This document shows positions 46,769 through 58,577 of a DNA stretch of 64,000 bases, one piece after another. A program made the translations under genes and the position numbers. The DNA lies in assembly GCA_001972305.1 (NCBI GenBank), contig BDDD01001456.1:186001-250000 (forward strand). The letters run 5' to 3'. A model generated the notes under the pieces. It searched no databases. It saw only the letters and a list, made by a program, of their open reading frames with translations, and had not been told where the DNA came from. Origin of the DNA: Cephalotus follicularis (taxonomy: Eukaryota > Streptophyta > Magnoliopsida > Oxalidales > Cephalotaceae). Every line of letters begins with the position of its first letter. Within the stretch, counting starts at the first letter, position 1.

Positions 46769-49700
46769 ACGGTCCTATGCTGGATACACCAGGATAGGGT
46801 CCTTGGCTATGGGAATTGAGAATGATTTATGGAAATAAAGTCCTATTTGGAGTTACTTGGAGTAGCGGAATGATAAGTGTTACATGGAGTTTCTTGGAAT
46901 TTATGGGTATGAGAAGTCGATAACTAAATCTCTGTCTCTTAAACAAGTAGATATGGAAGGGAAAAGGAAAGGAACTACCATTCCACATTTAGACTAGTCC
47001 CACGGTCGGGAATTACCGAGGACATACAATTTGACCTAGTCTCACAGTTTTATGGTATGGGATGGTTATACAGATATGGATCATACGGTTGTGGACCGTA
47101 CAGCCATGAATCGTACTATTAGGGATCGTGCGATTATGGTTAAGGTATAAGGTGTGGATACGGATACGATATGTTTGCGGATCCTATCGTTACGGATCGT
47201 AATTGTCTGGATTGTGATGGTATAGTTGGAAGACAGTCCGTGTGTTTAGTTAACCTTCCTATGGATATGAGATGGATTGGTTAGCAGCACATTGTACCCA
47301 CGTGAATGGTTACGGGAAGGTTAAGACCTTCAATATATCAAGATAGTCTCAATTCCAGTTTATTGGGACTTTGGATCATCAGTCAGTTTAGATGATATCA
47401 GCCCTTCATGCTGATAGAATTATGGGACAAGGTTACAGTGGATATCTGGCATATGTGACCGATTACAGGAGACTGATACCGAGGTTTGAGGATGTTCCGA
47501 TTGTTTGTGAATACTCGAACGTGGTTCCAGGTGAGTTAACATCCTTACCTCTAGACAAGGGTTCTGAGTATATGATTGATTGTTTTTAGAGGTTTGGTAG
47601 GAATTCTCCTTTGTTTGTCAACCACACTGTCTATCAACACGTCGACGCATTGGTTCATAGCGTCGACGCCTGTGAGTGAAGAATTGACGCGGTGACCATT
47701 CTTTTGCATTTCTGTGCATTAACCAGTGTTACATGTTGACGCCTACAGTGATGACGTCGATGCCTAGAGGATGGTGTTGACGCCCAAATGCCCTGTTTTA
47801 TATGAAGTTTCTAGTTTTGCTTGGGTTCTATCCTTAAAGGATTCCCTAGTCTGGCTAGCACCTAAGGCTGCCGAATAGGCCGTTTCTGAGGCGACCAAGT
47901 AGTCTAGACTTGCTAGGGAGGCCGACTTCAAAAAGGCAACCCCTCCGAAACCCCATGAGATATACCAATGGTGTGACAGTGAGGGCCATGTCATGTGAAG
48001 CGAATAGGTCACCGACTGAGATGACCGTTGTAGATCTGAGTGGCACCGAGAGGAAGGGTCTACGAGCCCTGACTATAGGACGTATATTGTACAGTTCATG
48101 ATATATGGTTATGGCATGGCAATGATACGGTTATGGATCCGGGTTTGCTCAGTTCATGTATTGCCTTGTGACCATATGTCATGCTAATGTAAAACCAGAA
48201 ACCCTAATGGAATGTTATGTAAGTTAACACCCCAATGGGAGAATCTATTCATCCTGAAGGAGTGTGTGAGTCGTGCGCTATAAAGATAGCCGACCCTATA
48301 TGGCGGCAAACCTCCTAGTGGATCCGATGGATGAGTTAGAAAGTGATTACTGATATGGATCCATTTGGATATGTGTTATCATCGATAGTCTCCAAGTCAC
48401 GATATGGACCTTGTGGGTGGATCGTAGTGTCGTTAAAGGGGATGATCAATTCCTGACTACATTCACAAACTTTATGCAAGGGGTGTGTAATCCATATCTT
48501 GACCATATCATCATAGTCTCCTTCGATGATGTGTTAGTGCATTTCAAGCTTGCGAAATGCCATGGGAAGTGGTTGTACTAAACACGGCAGGTCTTGCGAG
48601 ATCGCCAGTGGTATGCCAATTCAGCAAGTATGGAGTTTTGTTATTGGAGGTAGTTTCCTTGTTCACGTTGACCACAGTGCTGGTTCATCTGTGGACCTAA
48701 CAAGTATAGAAGCAGTGAAGGATTGGGAATGGTTGATGAACATGACAATAGTCCATGGTTTCTTAGGCTTAGCGGGTTACTATCGCCGCTTTGTCAAGAA
48801 ATTTTTACGGATTACCACACCTTTGACTCGATTGACACAGAAAGACGGGATGTAAAAGATGACAGTGGTAAAAGGAGCTTCCAGGAGTTAAAACATCATC
48901 TAATATCTGCGCCGATCATGGTTTTACCTGAGAGCAATGATGGTTTTGTGGTATATAGTGATGCCTCAGGGAACGGTACGAATTGTGTTTTGAGATTGTT
49001 TGGGGAATGAGCCCTTATGTCTTAAGGAAAGTTGGAGCCTCGAGAGTGAGTTATTCCACTCATGACCTATAATTTGCAGCGTTAGCCGTGCGCTATGCCA
49101 ATGGAGACCCTGTCTATACGGCACAAAGTTAGAGGTTTTCACAGATCACAAGGGTCTGAAACCTCCTTTCTCTTAGAAGGATCTAAATATGAAACAAAGA
49201 AGGTGGATGGAGATGCTCAATGGTTACATCTGTGAGATCCAATGTCAACCAGGCGATGCTAATATGCTTGCAGACGCCTTAGGTCACTGATTAGCTTGCT
49301 TGATGGTCACCTAAGTTCAAGCATGACCATGGTTGATGGATAGAATTGAGAGGCTCAAGGAATAGGTGGTGAATTGCTTAAGGCTACATTACACGATCAA
49401 GACGGATTCAAACCAGAATTCTCGATTCGTGGTGATGAGTTGATAAAATCCCAACACAGAGTTTGTGCCCTTTACAACTAAAAGCCGACAGAGGAGCTAT
49501 AGTTACAAGCTTATCGCTCCAGTTTCTCAGTACATCCGACGATTAGCAAGATGTATCGAGATCTATAATTCAATTTGGTGGAATGACATGAAGAGAGAGT
49601 AGGTGCAGTTGCCCATAGACTTGCCTTACCACTCAGCCTACGGGATTGGAACCTACCATGTAAGGTAGAGTATATGCATGGATCAGGGTGGCATCACAGA

Positions 49701-50124
49701 AACGTGATGGACAGAGATAACAGTTGGAATGGACTTCTGCCGTTAGCAGAACTCACACGGGAAGATCATGTATTTCATAAGGTGTTCATATCTCAATACT
49801 CAGAGTATATTATCCAGATCCTTCTCACGTGCTACCATATGAGCCGTTAGAGCTAAGGATGGATACAAGCTTGAGGAGAACTCATATATATGTATAAAAA
49901 TATATGTTCCGAAATGGTTTTCGAATGATATGGACGCCGAAGGACGATGAAACGGGTTATACAATCGTGGACCAAATGGTTAAAAGAAAGAAGGACATTT
50001 CATTGATAGAAGTGCGATGGCAATGCTATGAGGTTGAGAAAGTTGCATGAGATGCGAGAAAGAAACGCGGACATTCTACCCTCACATGTTTTAACATAAG
50101 GAATCTTGATGATGAGATTTTTCT
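46769..50124 (+). pseudogene. Element H inner region: pol remnants around a non-pol stretch
   Basis: A reverse-transcriptase N-terminal part (47392-47588) parallels E at 32491-32690 (MISALHADRI.GQGY, VCEYSNVVPGELTSLP). Later parts of reverse transcriptase (about 48440-48850, with 'FLGLAGYYRRFVKKFLRITT'), RNase H (about 48870-49280) and weak integrase remains (about 49480-49900) follow. Between 47590 and 48440 the text does not read as reverse transcriptase and holds a GTCGACG cluster (47639-47790). The first 600 bp after the PBS show no recognisable gag. The region is heavily broken. Confidence 0.75.
47639..47790. repeat. GTCGACG palindrome cluster inside H's coding region
   Basis: ACGTCGACGCATTGG (47639), AGCGTCGACGCC (about 47658), then ATTGACGC, TGTTGACGCC, ACGTCGATGCC and TGTTGACGCCC. 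This cluster is in the interior between reverse-transcriptase pieces, separate from the LTR cluster of the same element. Confidence 0.82.
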
Positions 50125-50137
50125 GAGGAGGGGAGGA
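50125..50137 (+). other. Element H polypurine tract
   Basis: GAGGAGGGGAGGA lies directly before the 3' LTR start at 50138. Confidence 0.92.
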
Positions 50138-50459
50138 TGTAACGCCCGAAATTTTATAAATAATTATTTTAATATTGGCATAGTGTATGGCCGTATTGAG
50201 CCGATGGAGCCCGAATCGATAAAACCATCGCGTTTTGGAGCCGCAAATCATAAGGCCCAAAATGACTAATAAAGCCCATTTTTAATGCATGACAATAAGA
50301 CCCTATGTTCACATTTTTATTGCGATTATTTTGGTACCCATTCGAATGATTAATATCGTTGTTTGCAGATTAAACGGGACCCAGGCCTTAGTATTTTGGC
50401 TGGTAAATACTAAATAAGAGGCAAAAGTTAAAGGGAGAAAGAAATGGGACACGGGAGCA

Positions 50460-51000
50460 TAAGGCGCCCGTGCAAAAAAGAAGAGACAGACGCGAGAGTG
50501 GGAGAGAGCAGCGGCAGAGAAAGGGAGAGAGGGCCGCTGGTGCGGCGGGGAAGACGCCAGAGCTAGCCGCCGGACAAGGAAGAGACCCCCCAACCCATCG
50601 GTAAGCTCTCCTCTTTTCTTCTCTTCTCTTTTTCTTCTCCCCGACCCCAAGCCACTGTGCGTGTTACCGACCTTTCCACCGTCGGTTAGCGTCGCGGGAA
50701 GGTCTGGTCTTCAGCTAGGAGGCCGGCTACACCTATTTCAGTGTCTGATTTGGTGCCATTCAGCCGGAAACAGCCGGATTCGAACTCACGAGTTGACTCA
50801 GTGAAGCCAACTCGCTGCCGCCTTTGACCGTGCGTTTAGCGCCGAGTCTCGCCGAGTTAAGGGCAAGGATGTGTAGAGTAGATGATTGTGAGGTGTTTTA
50901 AGGTGTTGACCAGAGTTTTGGTTGACCGATGAGTCAACTCAGTGAGTTGAACTCACTGGCCAGCCGTGACAACGCGTTTCACGGCGAGTCCCGGTGAGCC
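50460..51000. other. CpG-rich segment of H LTR sharing a 17-mer with Copia B
   Basis: Rich in CpG and in GAGTC/GACTC palindromes such as 'gttgactcagtgaagccaac' and ACTCAGTGAGTTGAACTCACT. GCCGAGTCTCGCCGAGT at 50841-50857 is identical to 3648-3664 in the LTR of element B. In the 5' LTR the corresponding site (about 44016-44030) has diverged. Confidence 0.65.
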
Positions 51001-51515
51001 TCCCATGGTTTTGAACATATCGTCCAATGTGGAACCTGTTTTTGGGTTTCGCCGGAGCTAAATGAGTTGGCCGGAAATTGACCCAAGCTCCGATGGCGGC
51101 TGTGCTTGGTTTCCATGCATGGAGTGTAATTGAAATGTGTTGTACATGCAGGATAATGGAAATGATCAAGGATAGAGGATTTCCAACCTTTATGAGCTCA
51201 GTTGCTACGAGGTAGGTTATACTATTGCTTGCATTACATTCATGCATTCTAAATGATTGTATGGATTGATATGTGTACGAATTGTACTTGTATGGATGCA
51301 TGATTGTATATATATATATATATATACGAGCATACGAATGGATATGTATACTGCATATGGCATATGATATAAGGGTTCGACGTTGAATTTAGAGGAGATG
51401 AATTCTTGCCTTCTCTTAATTCACGGGCTGTGGGATGAATCTTAAAGGGCTTTGAGTTGTTTTGGACATAGTTCCATTGATTTACGAACTCTTTAACAAA
51501 CAGCATTTTCTATCA

Positions 51516-51800
51516 AAACCGTCGACACTTTATGCTTTCAAAACAAAACCCGTCGATGTTTTCATGTCTTAAATTGAGTAGTCGATGTTTTATACTTATG
51601 CTTTCTAAAACCGTCGACACTTTTATATGTTAAACTTGCAGTCGACGCTTTACGCTTTTAAACAAACCCGTCGACACCTTGCACCTTACTATTTTGACCA
51701 ATGACACTTTAACATTTAAGCGTCGACACTCAACACCAAACTATCGACGCTTAAGTGCTGAGCGTTGACGCCCGGGGCTAAGCATCAACGCTTAGTGCCT
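51516..51800. repeat. GTCGACG palindrome cluster in H 3' LTR
   Basis: The counterpart of 44671-44930. Sites include ACCGTCGACACTTTATGC, TAGTCGACGCTTTACGC, AAGCGTCGACACTC, CTATCGACGCTTAAG and AGCATCAACGCTTAG. Confidence 0.85.
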
Positions 51801-53606
51801 TGTTAAGCCCGAACACACCGTTTTACATGGTTTTCCATCCAAAATGGTTTTATCTTCAAATGAATTCCATAGAAAGCCTCCCTAAGGCATTGGAACCTAT
51901 GGAATCCTTCTGTGTCACATTTGATTTCTAAATCGATGTTCAAGTGAAGTTTTAAGGAAAGTTCTCAATAAAAGAGTTTTACGCAAATGGTTTCTAAATG
52001 GTTTCAAAATGGTCAGGATAGTTCCATTGGGATATCGAGACGCGAATATCTTATTTGGACTTCCTCTCCATTGTTTTATGGATTTCAAAATGGTCAGGTA
52101 CTTCCATTGGGACATCTGGGTGCAGATACTCCCATTTGGACTCCATTTCCATTCATTATAACTTCGATAGGGACCAACCAAATGATATATGAAAAATTGA
52201 TTACAAAATTGATTATGAACACGAAATCTCCATTGGATATGAAAAATGACTTATGACTATGAAATGATCTTTATATGATTTGACGGATGTGGATCCTATG
52301 AGATCCTTTATGAAATGGTCCCTATCCTTTAAATGAATATATGTTATGGGTTATGAGTATTACAAGGTACGACTATGATATATATTATTGTTTGAGACCT
52401 ATGAGATAACCCATTCATAATCTATGTTTCCGTCGCGAGGATTATGGGTGTTCGATCATATCATCACTGGAGTTTACTGGCGCCTACGGGTTCAGATTGT
52501 TTTTACAGCTTTACCACATACTACGGGTTCTGACCGTTTTTACGTCTGTACCACTATACTACGGGTTCTGACCGTTTTTACAGCTTTGCCACTATTCTTA
52601 CAGGCTCTGACCGTTTTTACGGCTTAGCCATGATGTGATCAGCGTTAACTCTTCCTCACTCGGCTACGACCTCAAAAGGGTAGGTAGTCGGTTGTAGTAC
52701 TATCTCGGGCCGGAGGGGCAGAGTTGTACTCAGACCTATGGATTGCTTGGCCCTACGCATGATGACTGATTGTTTATGGAGTATTTGCAGGCCTATGGCC
52801 TTTTATGTGATTAGGACCAACCCAGTATACCACTGCTTAGGGACAGTTGGTATACTGACGCTGTCCGCAATTGTCATTTATGCACACGACATGCCATACA
52901 TATATATTATACTGTTGCACGCATATCACCATTATGCTAATGCACTACATGACATACATTGATATACTGTTACACGCATATCACTATTATACTTTTGCAT
53001 GCATAGCATAGTATACCTACTCGACATTATGTCGCTAACCCATTTCCCCTGTATGCGGAATGGGTCAGGCTCAGGCACAAGTGATGGACTGCAGTGAGGT
53101 AAGCTGAGAGGGACGGGTTTTCAATAGCAGATTTCGTTAGCCAATTTTATAAGGATTGTGAAAAAGGAACCCAATGTATTTGAGACTAATATAAAGATGT
53201 TATAGTTATGTCTTATATTCAGCTATTGACCTGCCAGCTTGTGGCAGTGCTTGTTTAATATGTGTGTTGATGTAAAGGACATGGAAGGGTCCACATATTT
53301 TGATAAACTATTGTTTCCTCCTACGGGAGTGTGGTTGTTGAGGGCTGAGCCTAAGATATAAATTGAGTTTTTCTTTATAGGGGGTTTAGTCCGATAAACG
53401 AATACTTCATGCCGAAATATCAGGATATTTTAAGAGTTAGTTTTTATTTGGATTGATTAATTCCGTTGTTGTAATACGATTGTTTAAAGTTTAAAATTTG
53501 TAGCACTTTTTAGAGTATGAATTATATGATTGAATGACTGAATGGAAGGTATATCACGCGTCGGATAGTGAGGGTTTACTCTCGCAGTTCGGGGTGTGAC
53601 ATTAGG

Positions 53607-54789
53607 GGTGTCCTTGTACGCCACGATATGGCTCGTTAGTTGTATATATACACTTTTAATTTATACAATTATTAATTCCATTCATATTTCATTTGCATAT
53701 TTATACATTGGCAAGGTTATGGGGCTCATCCCAACCAACCAAAAGGAACTAAATAATTATTTATAATTAACTGTATGTAATATAGCGCCCTGTCACACGA
53801 AAGGGTTGGATCTCATGCCAAGGAGGCTATGAGAATGAGATCCTTACTGCATGTGACAAACCGTTCGACGTCATAGGTTCACTTTCTTTGGGCCATTGAT
53901 GAACCACGAAGACTTGTCATGTTATGCTTGCTCCCGGGTTAGCAGTGGAGGACGGTTATCTCATAGCTATTTGGGTTTATCCCTAAAGCTAAATGTGAGG
54001 TGTGTGCTGAGAGCATGACACTGAACAGACCCACCAATAGGAAACCTATTTGGATAGTCAATACCCAATGGCAGTTGGATTCCTATGCTCTCGGTAGTGT
54101 ATAGTTTATGGTGACTAGTAGGTATATAGCCTGTGTTGTCTCCTTTGACCTGAGTGGGTGGCATGCATTGTGTAGTAACTACTTGACTTTGATTTCCGCC
54201 TTCCCCAACACTAGCCACGTGCTGGCAAAAGGGTTGTCTGAGACTTGTGGGAGCTGCACGGAGATGTATGGGCGAGTTCGCAATAGCGGATCGTCACACC
54301 CCGGCTAAGGGTGACCAGCTCTATTTATCTATGTACGTTGTAGACTTAAAAGTCCTAATCAGGCATAGGTGGACTGGCAACGAGAGGTTTCCACGGGAGG
54401 TCTGCCGATAGTCTCAGTGCATTCATAGATACATAGTTATCGCAGCAATACTATGGGTGACATTCATCCAAACCCTAGTCTATGATCGGAGCCAAGTATG
54501 ACGAGGGAAACATGACACATATGTTGATGACTGGATAAAGCGATTGGCTATTCAAACCATGATTGATAGACGTGGTAATACACAGATCCAGGGGGTGACT
54601 GCGCTCACACTGTAGCTATTTTGATAGTCATTGACTAGTAGAATAGTCGTACAAGAAATCAGGATGTTTAGGGAATTTATCATCATACAGGAGAACGATA
54701 GGCTTTCGGGTCTTGCCTGACTTTGAATAGGCTGATATGTGAGGGACACATGTCATTTAGTGAAAGGACAACATTAGGGAAGATGTTGT
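53607..54789 (+). repeat. Element I 5' LTR, middle piece
   Basis: Begins GGTGTCCTTGTACGCCACG just after H's duplicated site. It contains the U3 landmarks 'gagaatgagatccttact' and 'gtcataggttcactttctt', and runs to the start of solo LTR J. It aligns with the complement of D (14170-15372). Confidence 0.85.
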
Positions 54790-57229
54790 TGTTGGAACTT
54801 GGGAACGCAGTGGAAGAAAAAAGTTTCCAGCAACTAGGGTTAGGGTGTCTAATTTTAAAAAACTTATTCTGACATAAAGAACACCCATAACCATTGCCTA
54901 GAAATGTCCCAAGTTGGCCCTAGGATCTCTAATTGGTCAATTAAAAGACCACATGGCCGAACCAAGTATGAAAGGGTTTGGTTGGCCTAGGGTTTTCGAA
55001 TCCTAAAAATGGCCAACATGGTGAATGGATAGGGTAATGCACACCATACCCTAAACCATTGCCAACCAATGTCTAACCCTAAAAGGAGAGATAGGGTTCG
55101 GCATAACCCTAGCCTAAACATACAACCTGCATAAAAACAAATCATCTAGAGCATGGAAAGGCTCTAGGAACAACTCACACACCACATCGATATAGCATGT
55201 AATGATGAAGGATGTAAGAAAATACCTCAAGTCATTACTCCTTCAAATTTTTGGAATTCCTTTCCTTGAGCTCCAAGACTTTATACTTCACATATGTTGC
55301 TCCCCTTAGCACGGAAATGAACAAATAGGAAGGCACTTTTGCTGGTTCAAAGTTTCTATAAAAACTAGACAATTGGAGGAAGACTTTTTATGCTAATCTC
55401 CCCCTACAATTACTTTGGTATGGTAAGAGGAAGGCATTTAAGTTTTTCTCTTCTTGAACAATGAAGTTCTAAGCATCCAAGGTGGTGCTTTCTTCTTCAA
55501 CATAGTAGAGAAGATGAAGAGAAGAAAAGAGAGTGATGGCTACGAGAGAGAGTGCAAGAGAGATTCAAACAGATGAATTGCACTTGTCTAATTTTTGCAT
55601 GTGTTGCCGTGTGCAAAATGAAGAATACAAGAAAGTCTTCACTCACATGACTTCTAATCCACTTAGAAGATGACAACACACACCATAACACACTTTCCAT
55701 CCCATGGCCGACCATTTTGGTGAATTTTAAGCCAAGTAATGCTTTGCTTCAAGGCTAAGTTATTGACAAAGTTTCAACCTAATAAACTAAGTTACATTAG
55801 AGTAACTAGTTAGTCATTATATCATGACCAAGCCTCCAATGGGGCTGGCCATACCCTAGCATCACAAGGCTAGGGTTTGGCCCAATTGGTCTCTCTCTCC
55901 ATGAAAAATTAACTTTTCACAAATGACCAAAATACCCCTCGGCCCGGAATGACCTATTTATGGTGTAGCTCGATTTCACTTCCTTAGAAATGAATAAAGT
56001 CTAGCAAAATAAATATTCATATGGCCAAGTAACACCTCACAGGTGCTATCCACTTACTCAATGACATGTGCCCCGCACATATCAACATTATCCAAAAACA
56101 TGAGGGACCCGAAAACCCGGTTGGATCCCTGTATGACTATAAGTTTCCCAGAACATCCCGGAGTTCTGGTACGACCACTTTAGTAGTCCTCGACTATTAA
56201 AATGACCCTAGTGTGATTCCTTATCACCCCCCAGATCCATGGTATCACCCATGTCTATAAGTCGATATCCAGTAAACCAGTACTTTATCCAGTAAATGGC
56301 ATATGTGTCATGTGTCCTACGTCATACTTAGCTCCGATCGTGATCTAGGGTTCGGAATAATGTCACCCCCAGGTAAAGCCACGATAACTGTAAATTCATG
56401 TACACACTGAGACTATCGGCAGACTATCCCAGAAAACCCTATTCCAGTCTGCCTATACCTGGCCAGGAATTTTAAGTCGACAATGAACATAAATAATATA
56501 GAGCCGATCACCCTCTTACGGGTGTGATGATTCCTTATTGCGAACTCGCCCAGACATCTCAACGAAGTTTTCACAAGACCCAAAGACAACCCTTTTGCCA
56601 GCCCATGGCTATTGTAGGGGTAGGCGAAAATCAAAGTCAAGCAGTTGCAACATAATGCAGGCCAGCCGCTCAGGTTTAAGGACACAACGTAGCTCCACGA
56701 ATGGTCTACTAGTCACCATAGACTATACACTACCGAGACTATAGGAATCCTATTGACATAGGTAAGACTCTCCAAATAGTTTTCCTATGGTGGGTCTGTT
56801 CAGTGACATTCTCCTCGCATGTACCCCACATTAGCTTTAGGGTAAACCCAAATGGCAATGAGATGATCCATCCTCCACATACCTCGGGAGCAAGCATAAT
56901 ACAGATAGTCTTTACGGTTCAACTATAGCCCTAAAAAGTGAGCCTATGACTTGGAACAATTTTATAGAATGGAGTAAGGATCTCATTCTTATAACCTCTC
57001 AGGCATGAGATCTAACCCTTTTGCGACAGGGCACTAAATGTGTACTCGGATGACATGGTGATCACCCGATCCATTTTAAGATGGTTTGGGATAAAACATA
57101 TAGTATGGTTTGCCATTGATAAAATAAATATGCATATAAACATAAAGTAAATACATATCATATAAATAGAAAGTGTTTGTACAAGCTGAACACCATATCG
57201 TGGCATGCGGGGACACCCCTACTCCAACA
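54790..57229 (-). mobile_element. Element J: solo Copia-type LTR, minus strand, inside I's LTR
   Basis: A 2440-bp unit. On the minus strand it starts TGTTGGAGTAGGGGTGTCC (57229) and ends CCCAAGTTCCAACA (54790). I's LTR continues on both sides ('gggaagatgtt' before, 'gttcctttgctagtgcat' after, matching D's 'gttactttgcgagtgag'). The flanking 5-mers GTTGT and GTTCC agree at three of five bases, consistent with an aged duplication. The U3 text is closely related to B. No inner domains are present. It lacks a GTCGACG cluster. Confidence 0.82.
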
Positions 57230-58564
57230 GTTCCTTTGCTAGTGCATATTTCGTCTCCTGGATTTAGGTCCATGCAATGCCACGATAAAATATTCCAAGC
57301 ATGGGGTGTGAAAATAGAAGAGAATGTCCCATCCTTGTCTTAAGTGTCAATGCCATGAAGAGCATGTGTTGACGCCATGTCTAGCTTGAGCACCTGGGCG
57401 TCGACGCTATGGAGAGCATGCATCGACACCATCTAAAACAGGGACTTACGCATTGACGCCATGAAGAGCATGCATTGACACTATATGTAGCTAGAGTCGC
57501 TGGGCGATAACGTCATGGAGAGCATGCGTTGACGCCATGTTATTCCATTGACTTATGCATTGACACTACGATGTTTATGCGTCGAAGCTAAGACAGGAAG
57601 AGACAACACGCCTGTTTCATCTTATCGTTGGCATCGAAGCCCAAGATAGGATGAGGCACATGGCGTTGATGCCAAGAGGGTTGACACACGTTATCTCACC
57701 AAACTTGAGAGAAGTTGGTATGGTTTTGGATAGTGTGTTCAAGAAGCTAGAGAGTTGACTTAGACATTTAATGAGAGAAGTCAAAAAGTATAAATAGCTA
57801 AAGGACAAGAGGTCAAAGCTTACCCAACACACTTCAAATTTTTTTTCTCTCTCTCTCTCTTCCCAGCCGCCTCTTTTCTTTCTACTGCTAGCGTACACGT
57901 TGACGCCATACGCCAAGGCTTTGATGATTAAATCATCTGGTTCGAATAGCAGCCATTTTCAACCCTCCTTTCACCCCTAAAAATTCATGATAGGTGGAGA
58001 TAACTTGTACACTGCATCTTATCTTTACCTAGAGTGATTTAGTGTAGGATAAACACTCAGCCTCCATCCTTTGATCTTCCTTTTCGTGGCTTGAGGAGAA
58101 TCCTTGGTGATCTTGGAATAAAAGTGTGGAGGGAGCTTAAGCTTGAAGGAAGGAGTCTTCACCCTTGGTAAGAATCTCTTTCTTCTTCCTCTGTGGTTTC
58201 CTGGAAGTGGGTTGTTGCTAGGGTGGGTGTACCCAAGCCAAACCTCTTTGGTTGCAACCTAGCAATGCTTAGGGTTAGGGAATCTAGGATTCAAGTTTTT
58301 GGGCTTATTTCCTAGGGTTTGTGTGTTGACCTTGTGAGTTATTATTCAACCCCTTTGCTTATCCCCCATGCTTGGTTTTTGTTTCAGTTTGATTTCTTGC
58401 TTAATTAAGATTCCTTGGCACTCATTGGGATAGTTTGGACTTAGATTAGGGCATCCCATTACTTGGGGATTAATCAATTGGATGAAATTTAAAATTATTC
58501 GGCCGTAAACCCTAATGTACGAATTGGTTGTTATTTTCTGTTGTGCTTGAGCCCATTCCGAACA
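57230..58564 (+). repeat. Element I 5' LTR, right piece
   Basis: Continues I's LTR after J. It carries the palindrome array, a CT microsatellite (57846-57862), telobox-like 'taaaccctaatg' and the LTR end CCGAACA before the PBS. It matches the complement of D at 849-1872 and 13798-14170. Confidence 0.87.
57338..57690. repeat. GTCGACG/GTTGACGCC palindrome cluster in I LTR
   Basis: About ten sites, including GTGTTGACGCC, GGGCGTCGACGC, GCATCGACACC, GCATTGACGCC, GCGTTGACGCC, GCGTCGAAGC and GGCGTTGATGCC. They are spaced by 'atg.agagcatgc' text. One further site, CACGTTGACGCC, lies at 57896. The same array in D has a different set of decayed positions. Confidence 0.83.
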
Positions 58565-58566
58565 AG

Positions 58567-58577
58567 TGGTATTAGAG
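58567..58577 (+). other. Element I primer-binding site
   Basis: TGGTATTAGAG, one change from the initiator-Met type, lies two bases after the LTR end. Confidence 0.85.

Larger units (their letters stand above)
43295..53601 (+). mobile_element. Element H: Ty3/Gypsy with very long LTRs, inside I's LTR
   Basis: The LTRs are 43295-46753 and 50138-53601 (about 3.46 kb each). A perfect TTAGG duplication flanks the element (43290-43294 and 53602-53606). The PBS is initiator-Met type and the polypurine tract precedes the 3' LTR. The interior is only 3.4 kb, shorter than one LTR. It shows reverse-transcriptase, RNase H and integrase remnants related to E (Tekay/Del-like), while gag is not recognisable. 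It is heavily broken and could not have moved by itself. LTR identity looks like 90-95% by eye. Confidence 0.9.
50138..53601 (+). repeat. Element H 3' LTR
   Basis: Starts TGTAACGCCCGAAATTTTAT and ends GTTCGGGGTGTGACA, followed by the duplicated TTAGG and then I's LTR. It repeats all parts of the 5' LTR: CpG-rich segment (50460-51000), (TA)n (51307-51327), palindrome cluster (51516-51800) and four-copy tandem repeat (52484-52628). Confidence 0.93.

Noticed and set aside
57338-57690. Regularly spaced palindromes resembling a CRISPR array
   Set aside because: The spacing is irregular, the repeats are only 10-14 bp and degenerate, the spacers are themselves similar, and the setting is plant retroelement DNA with no cas-like gene.
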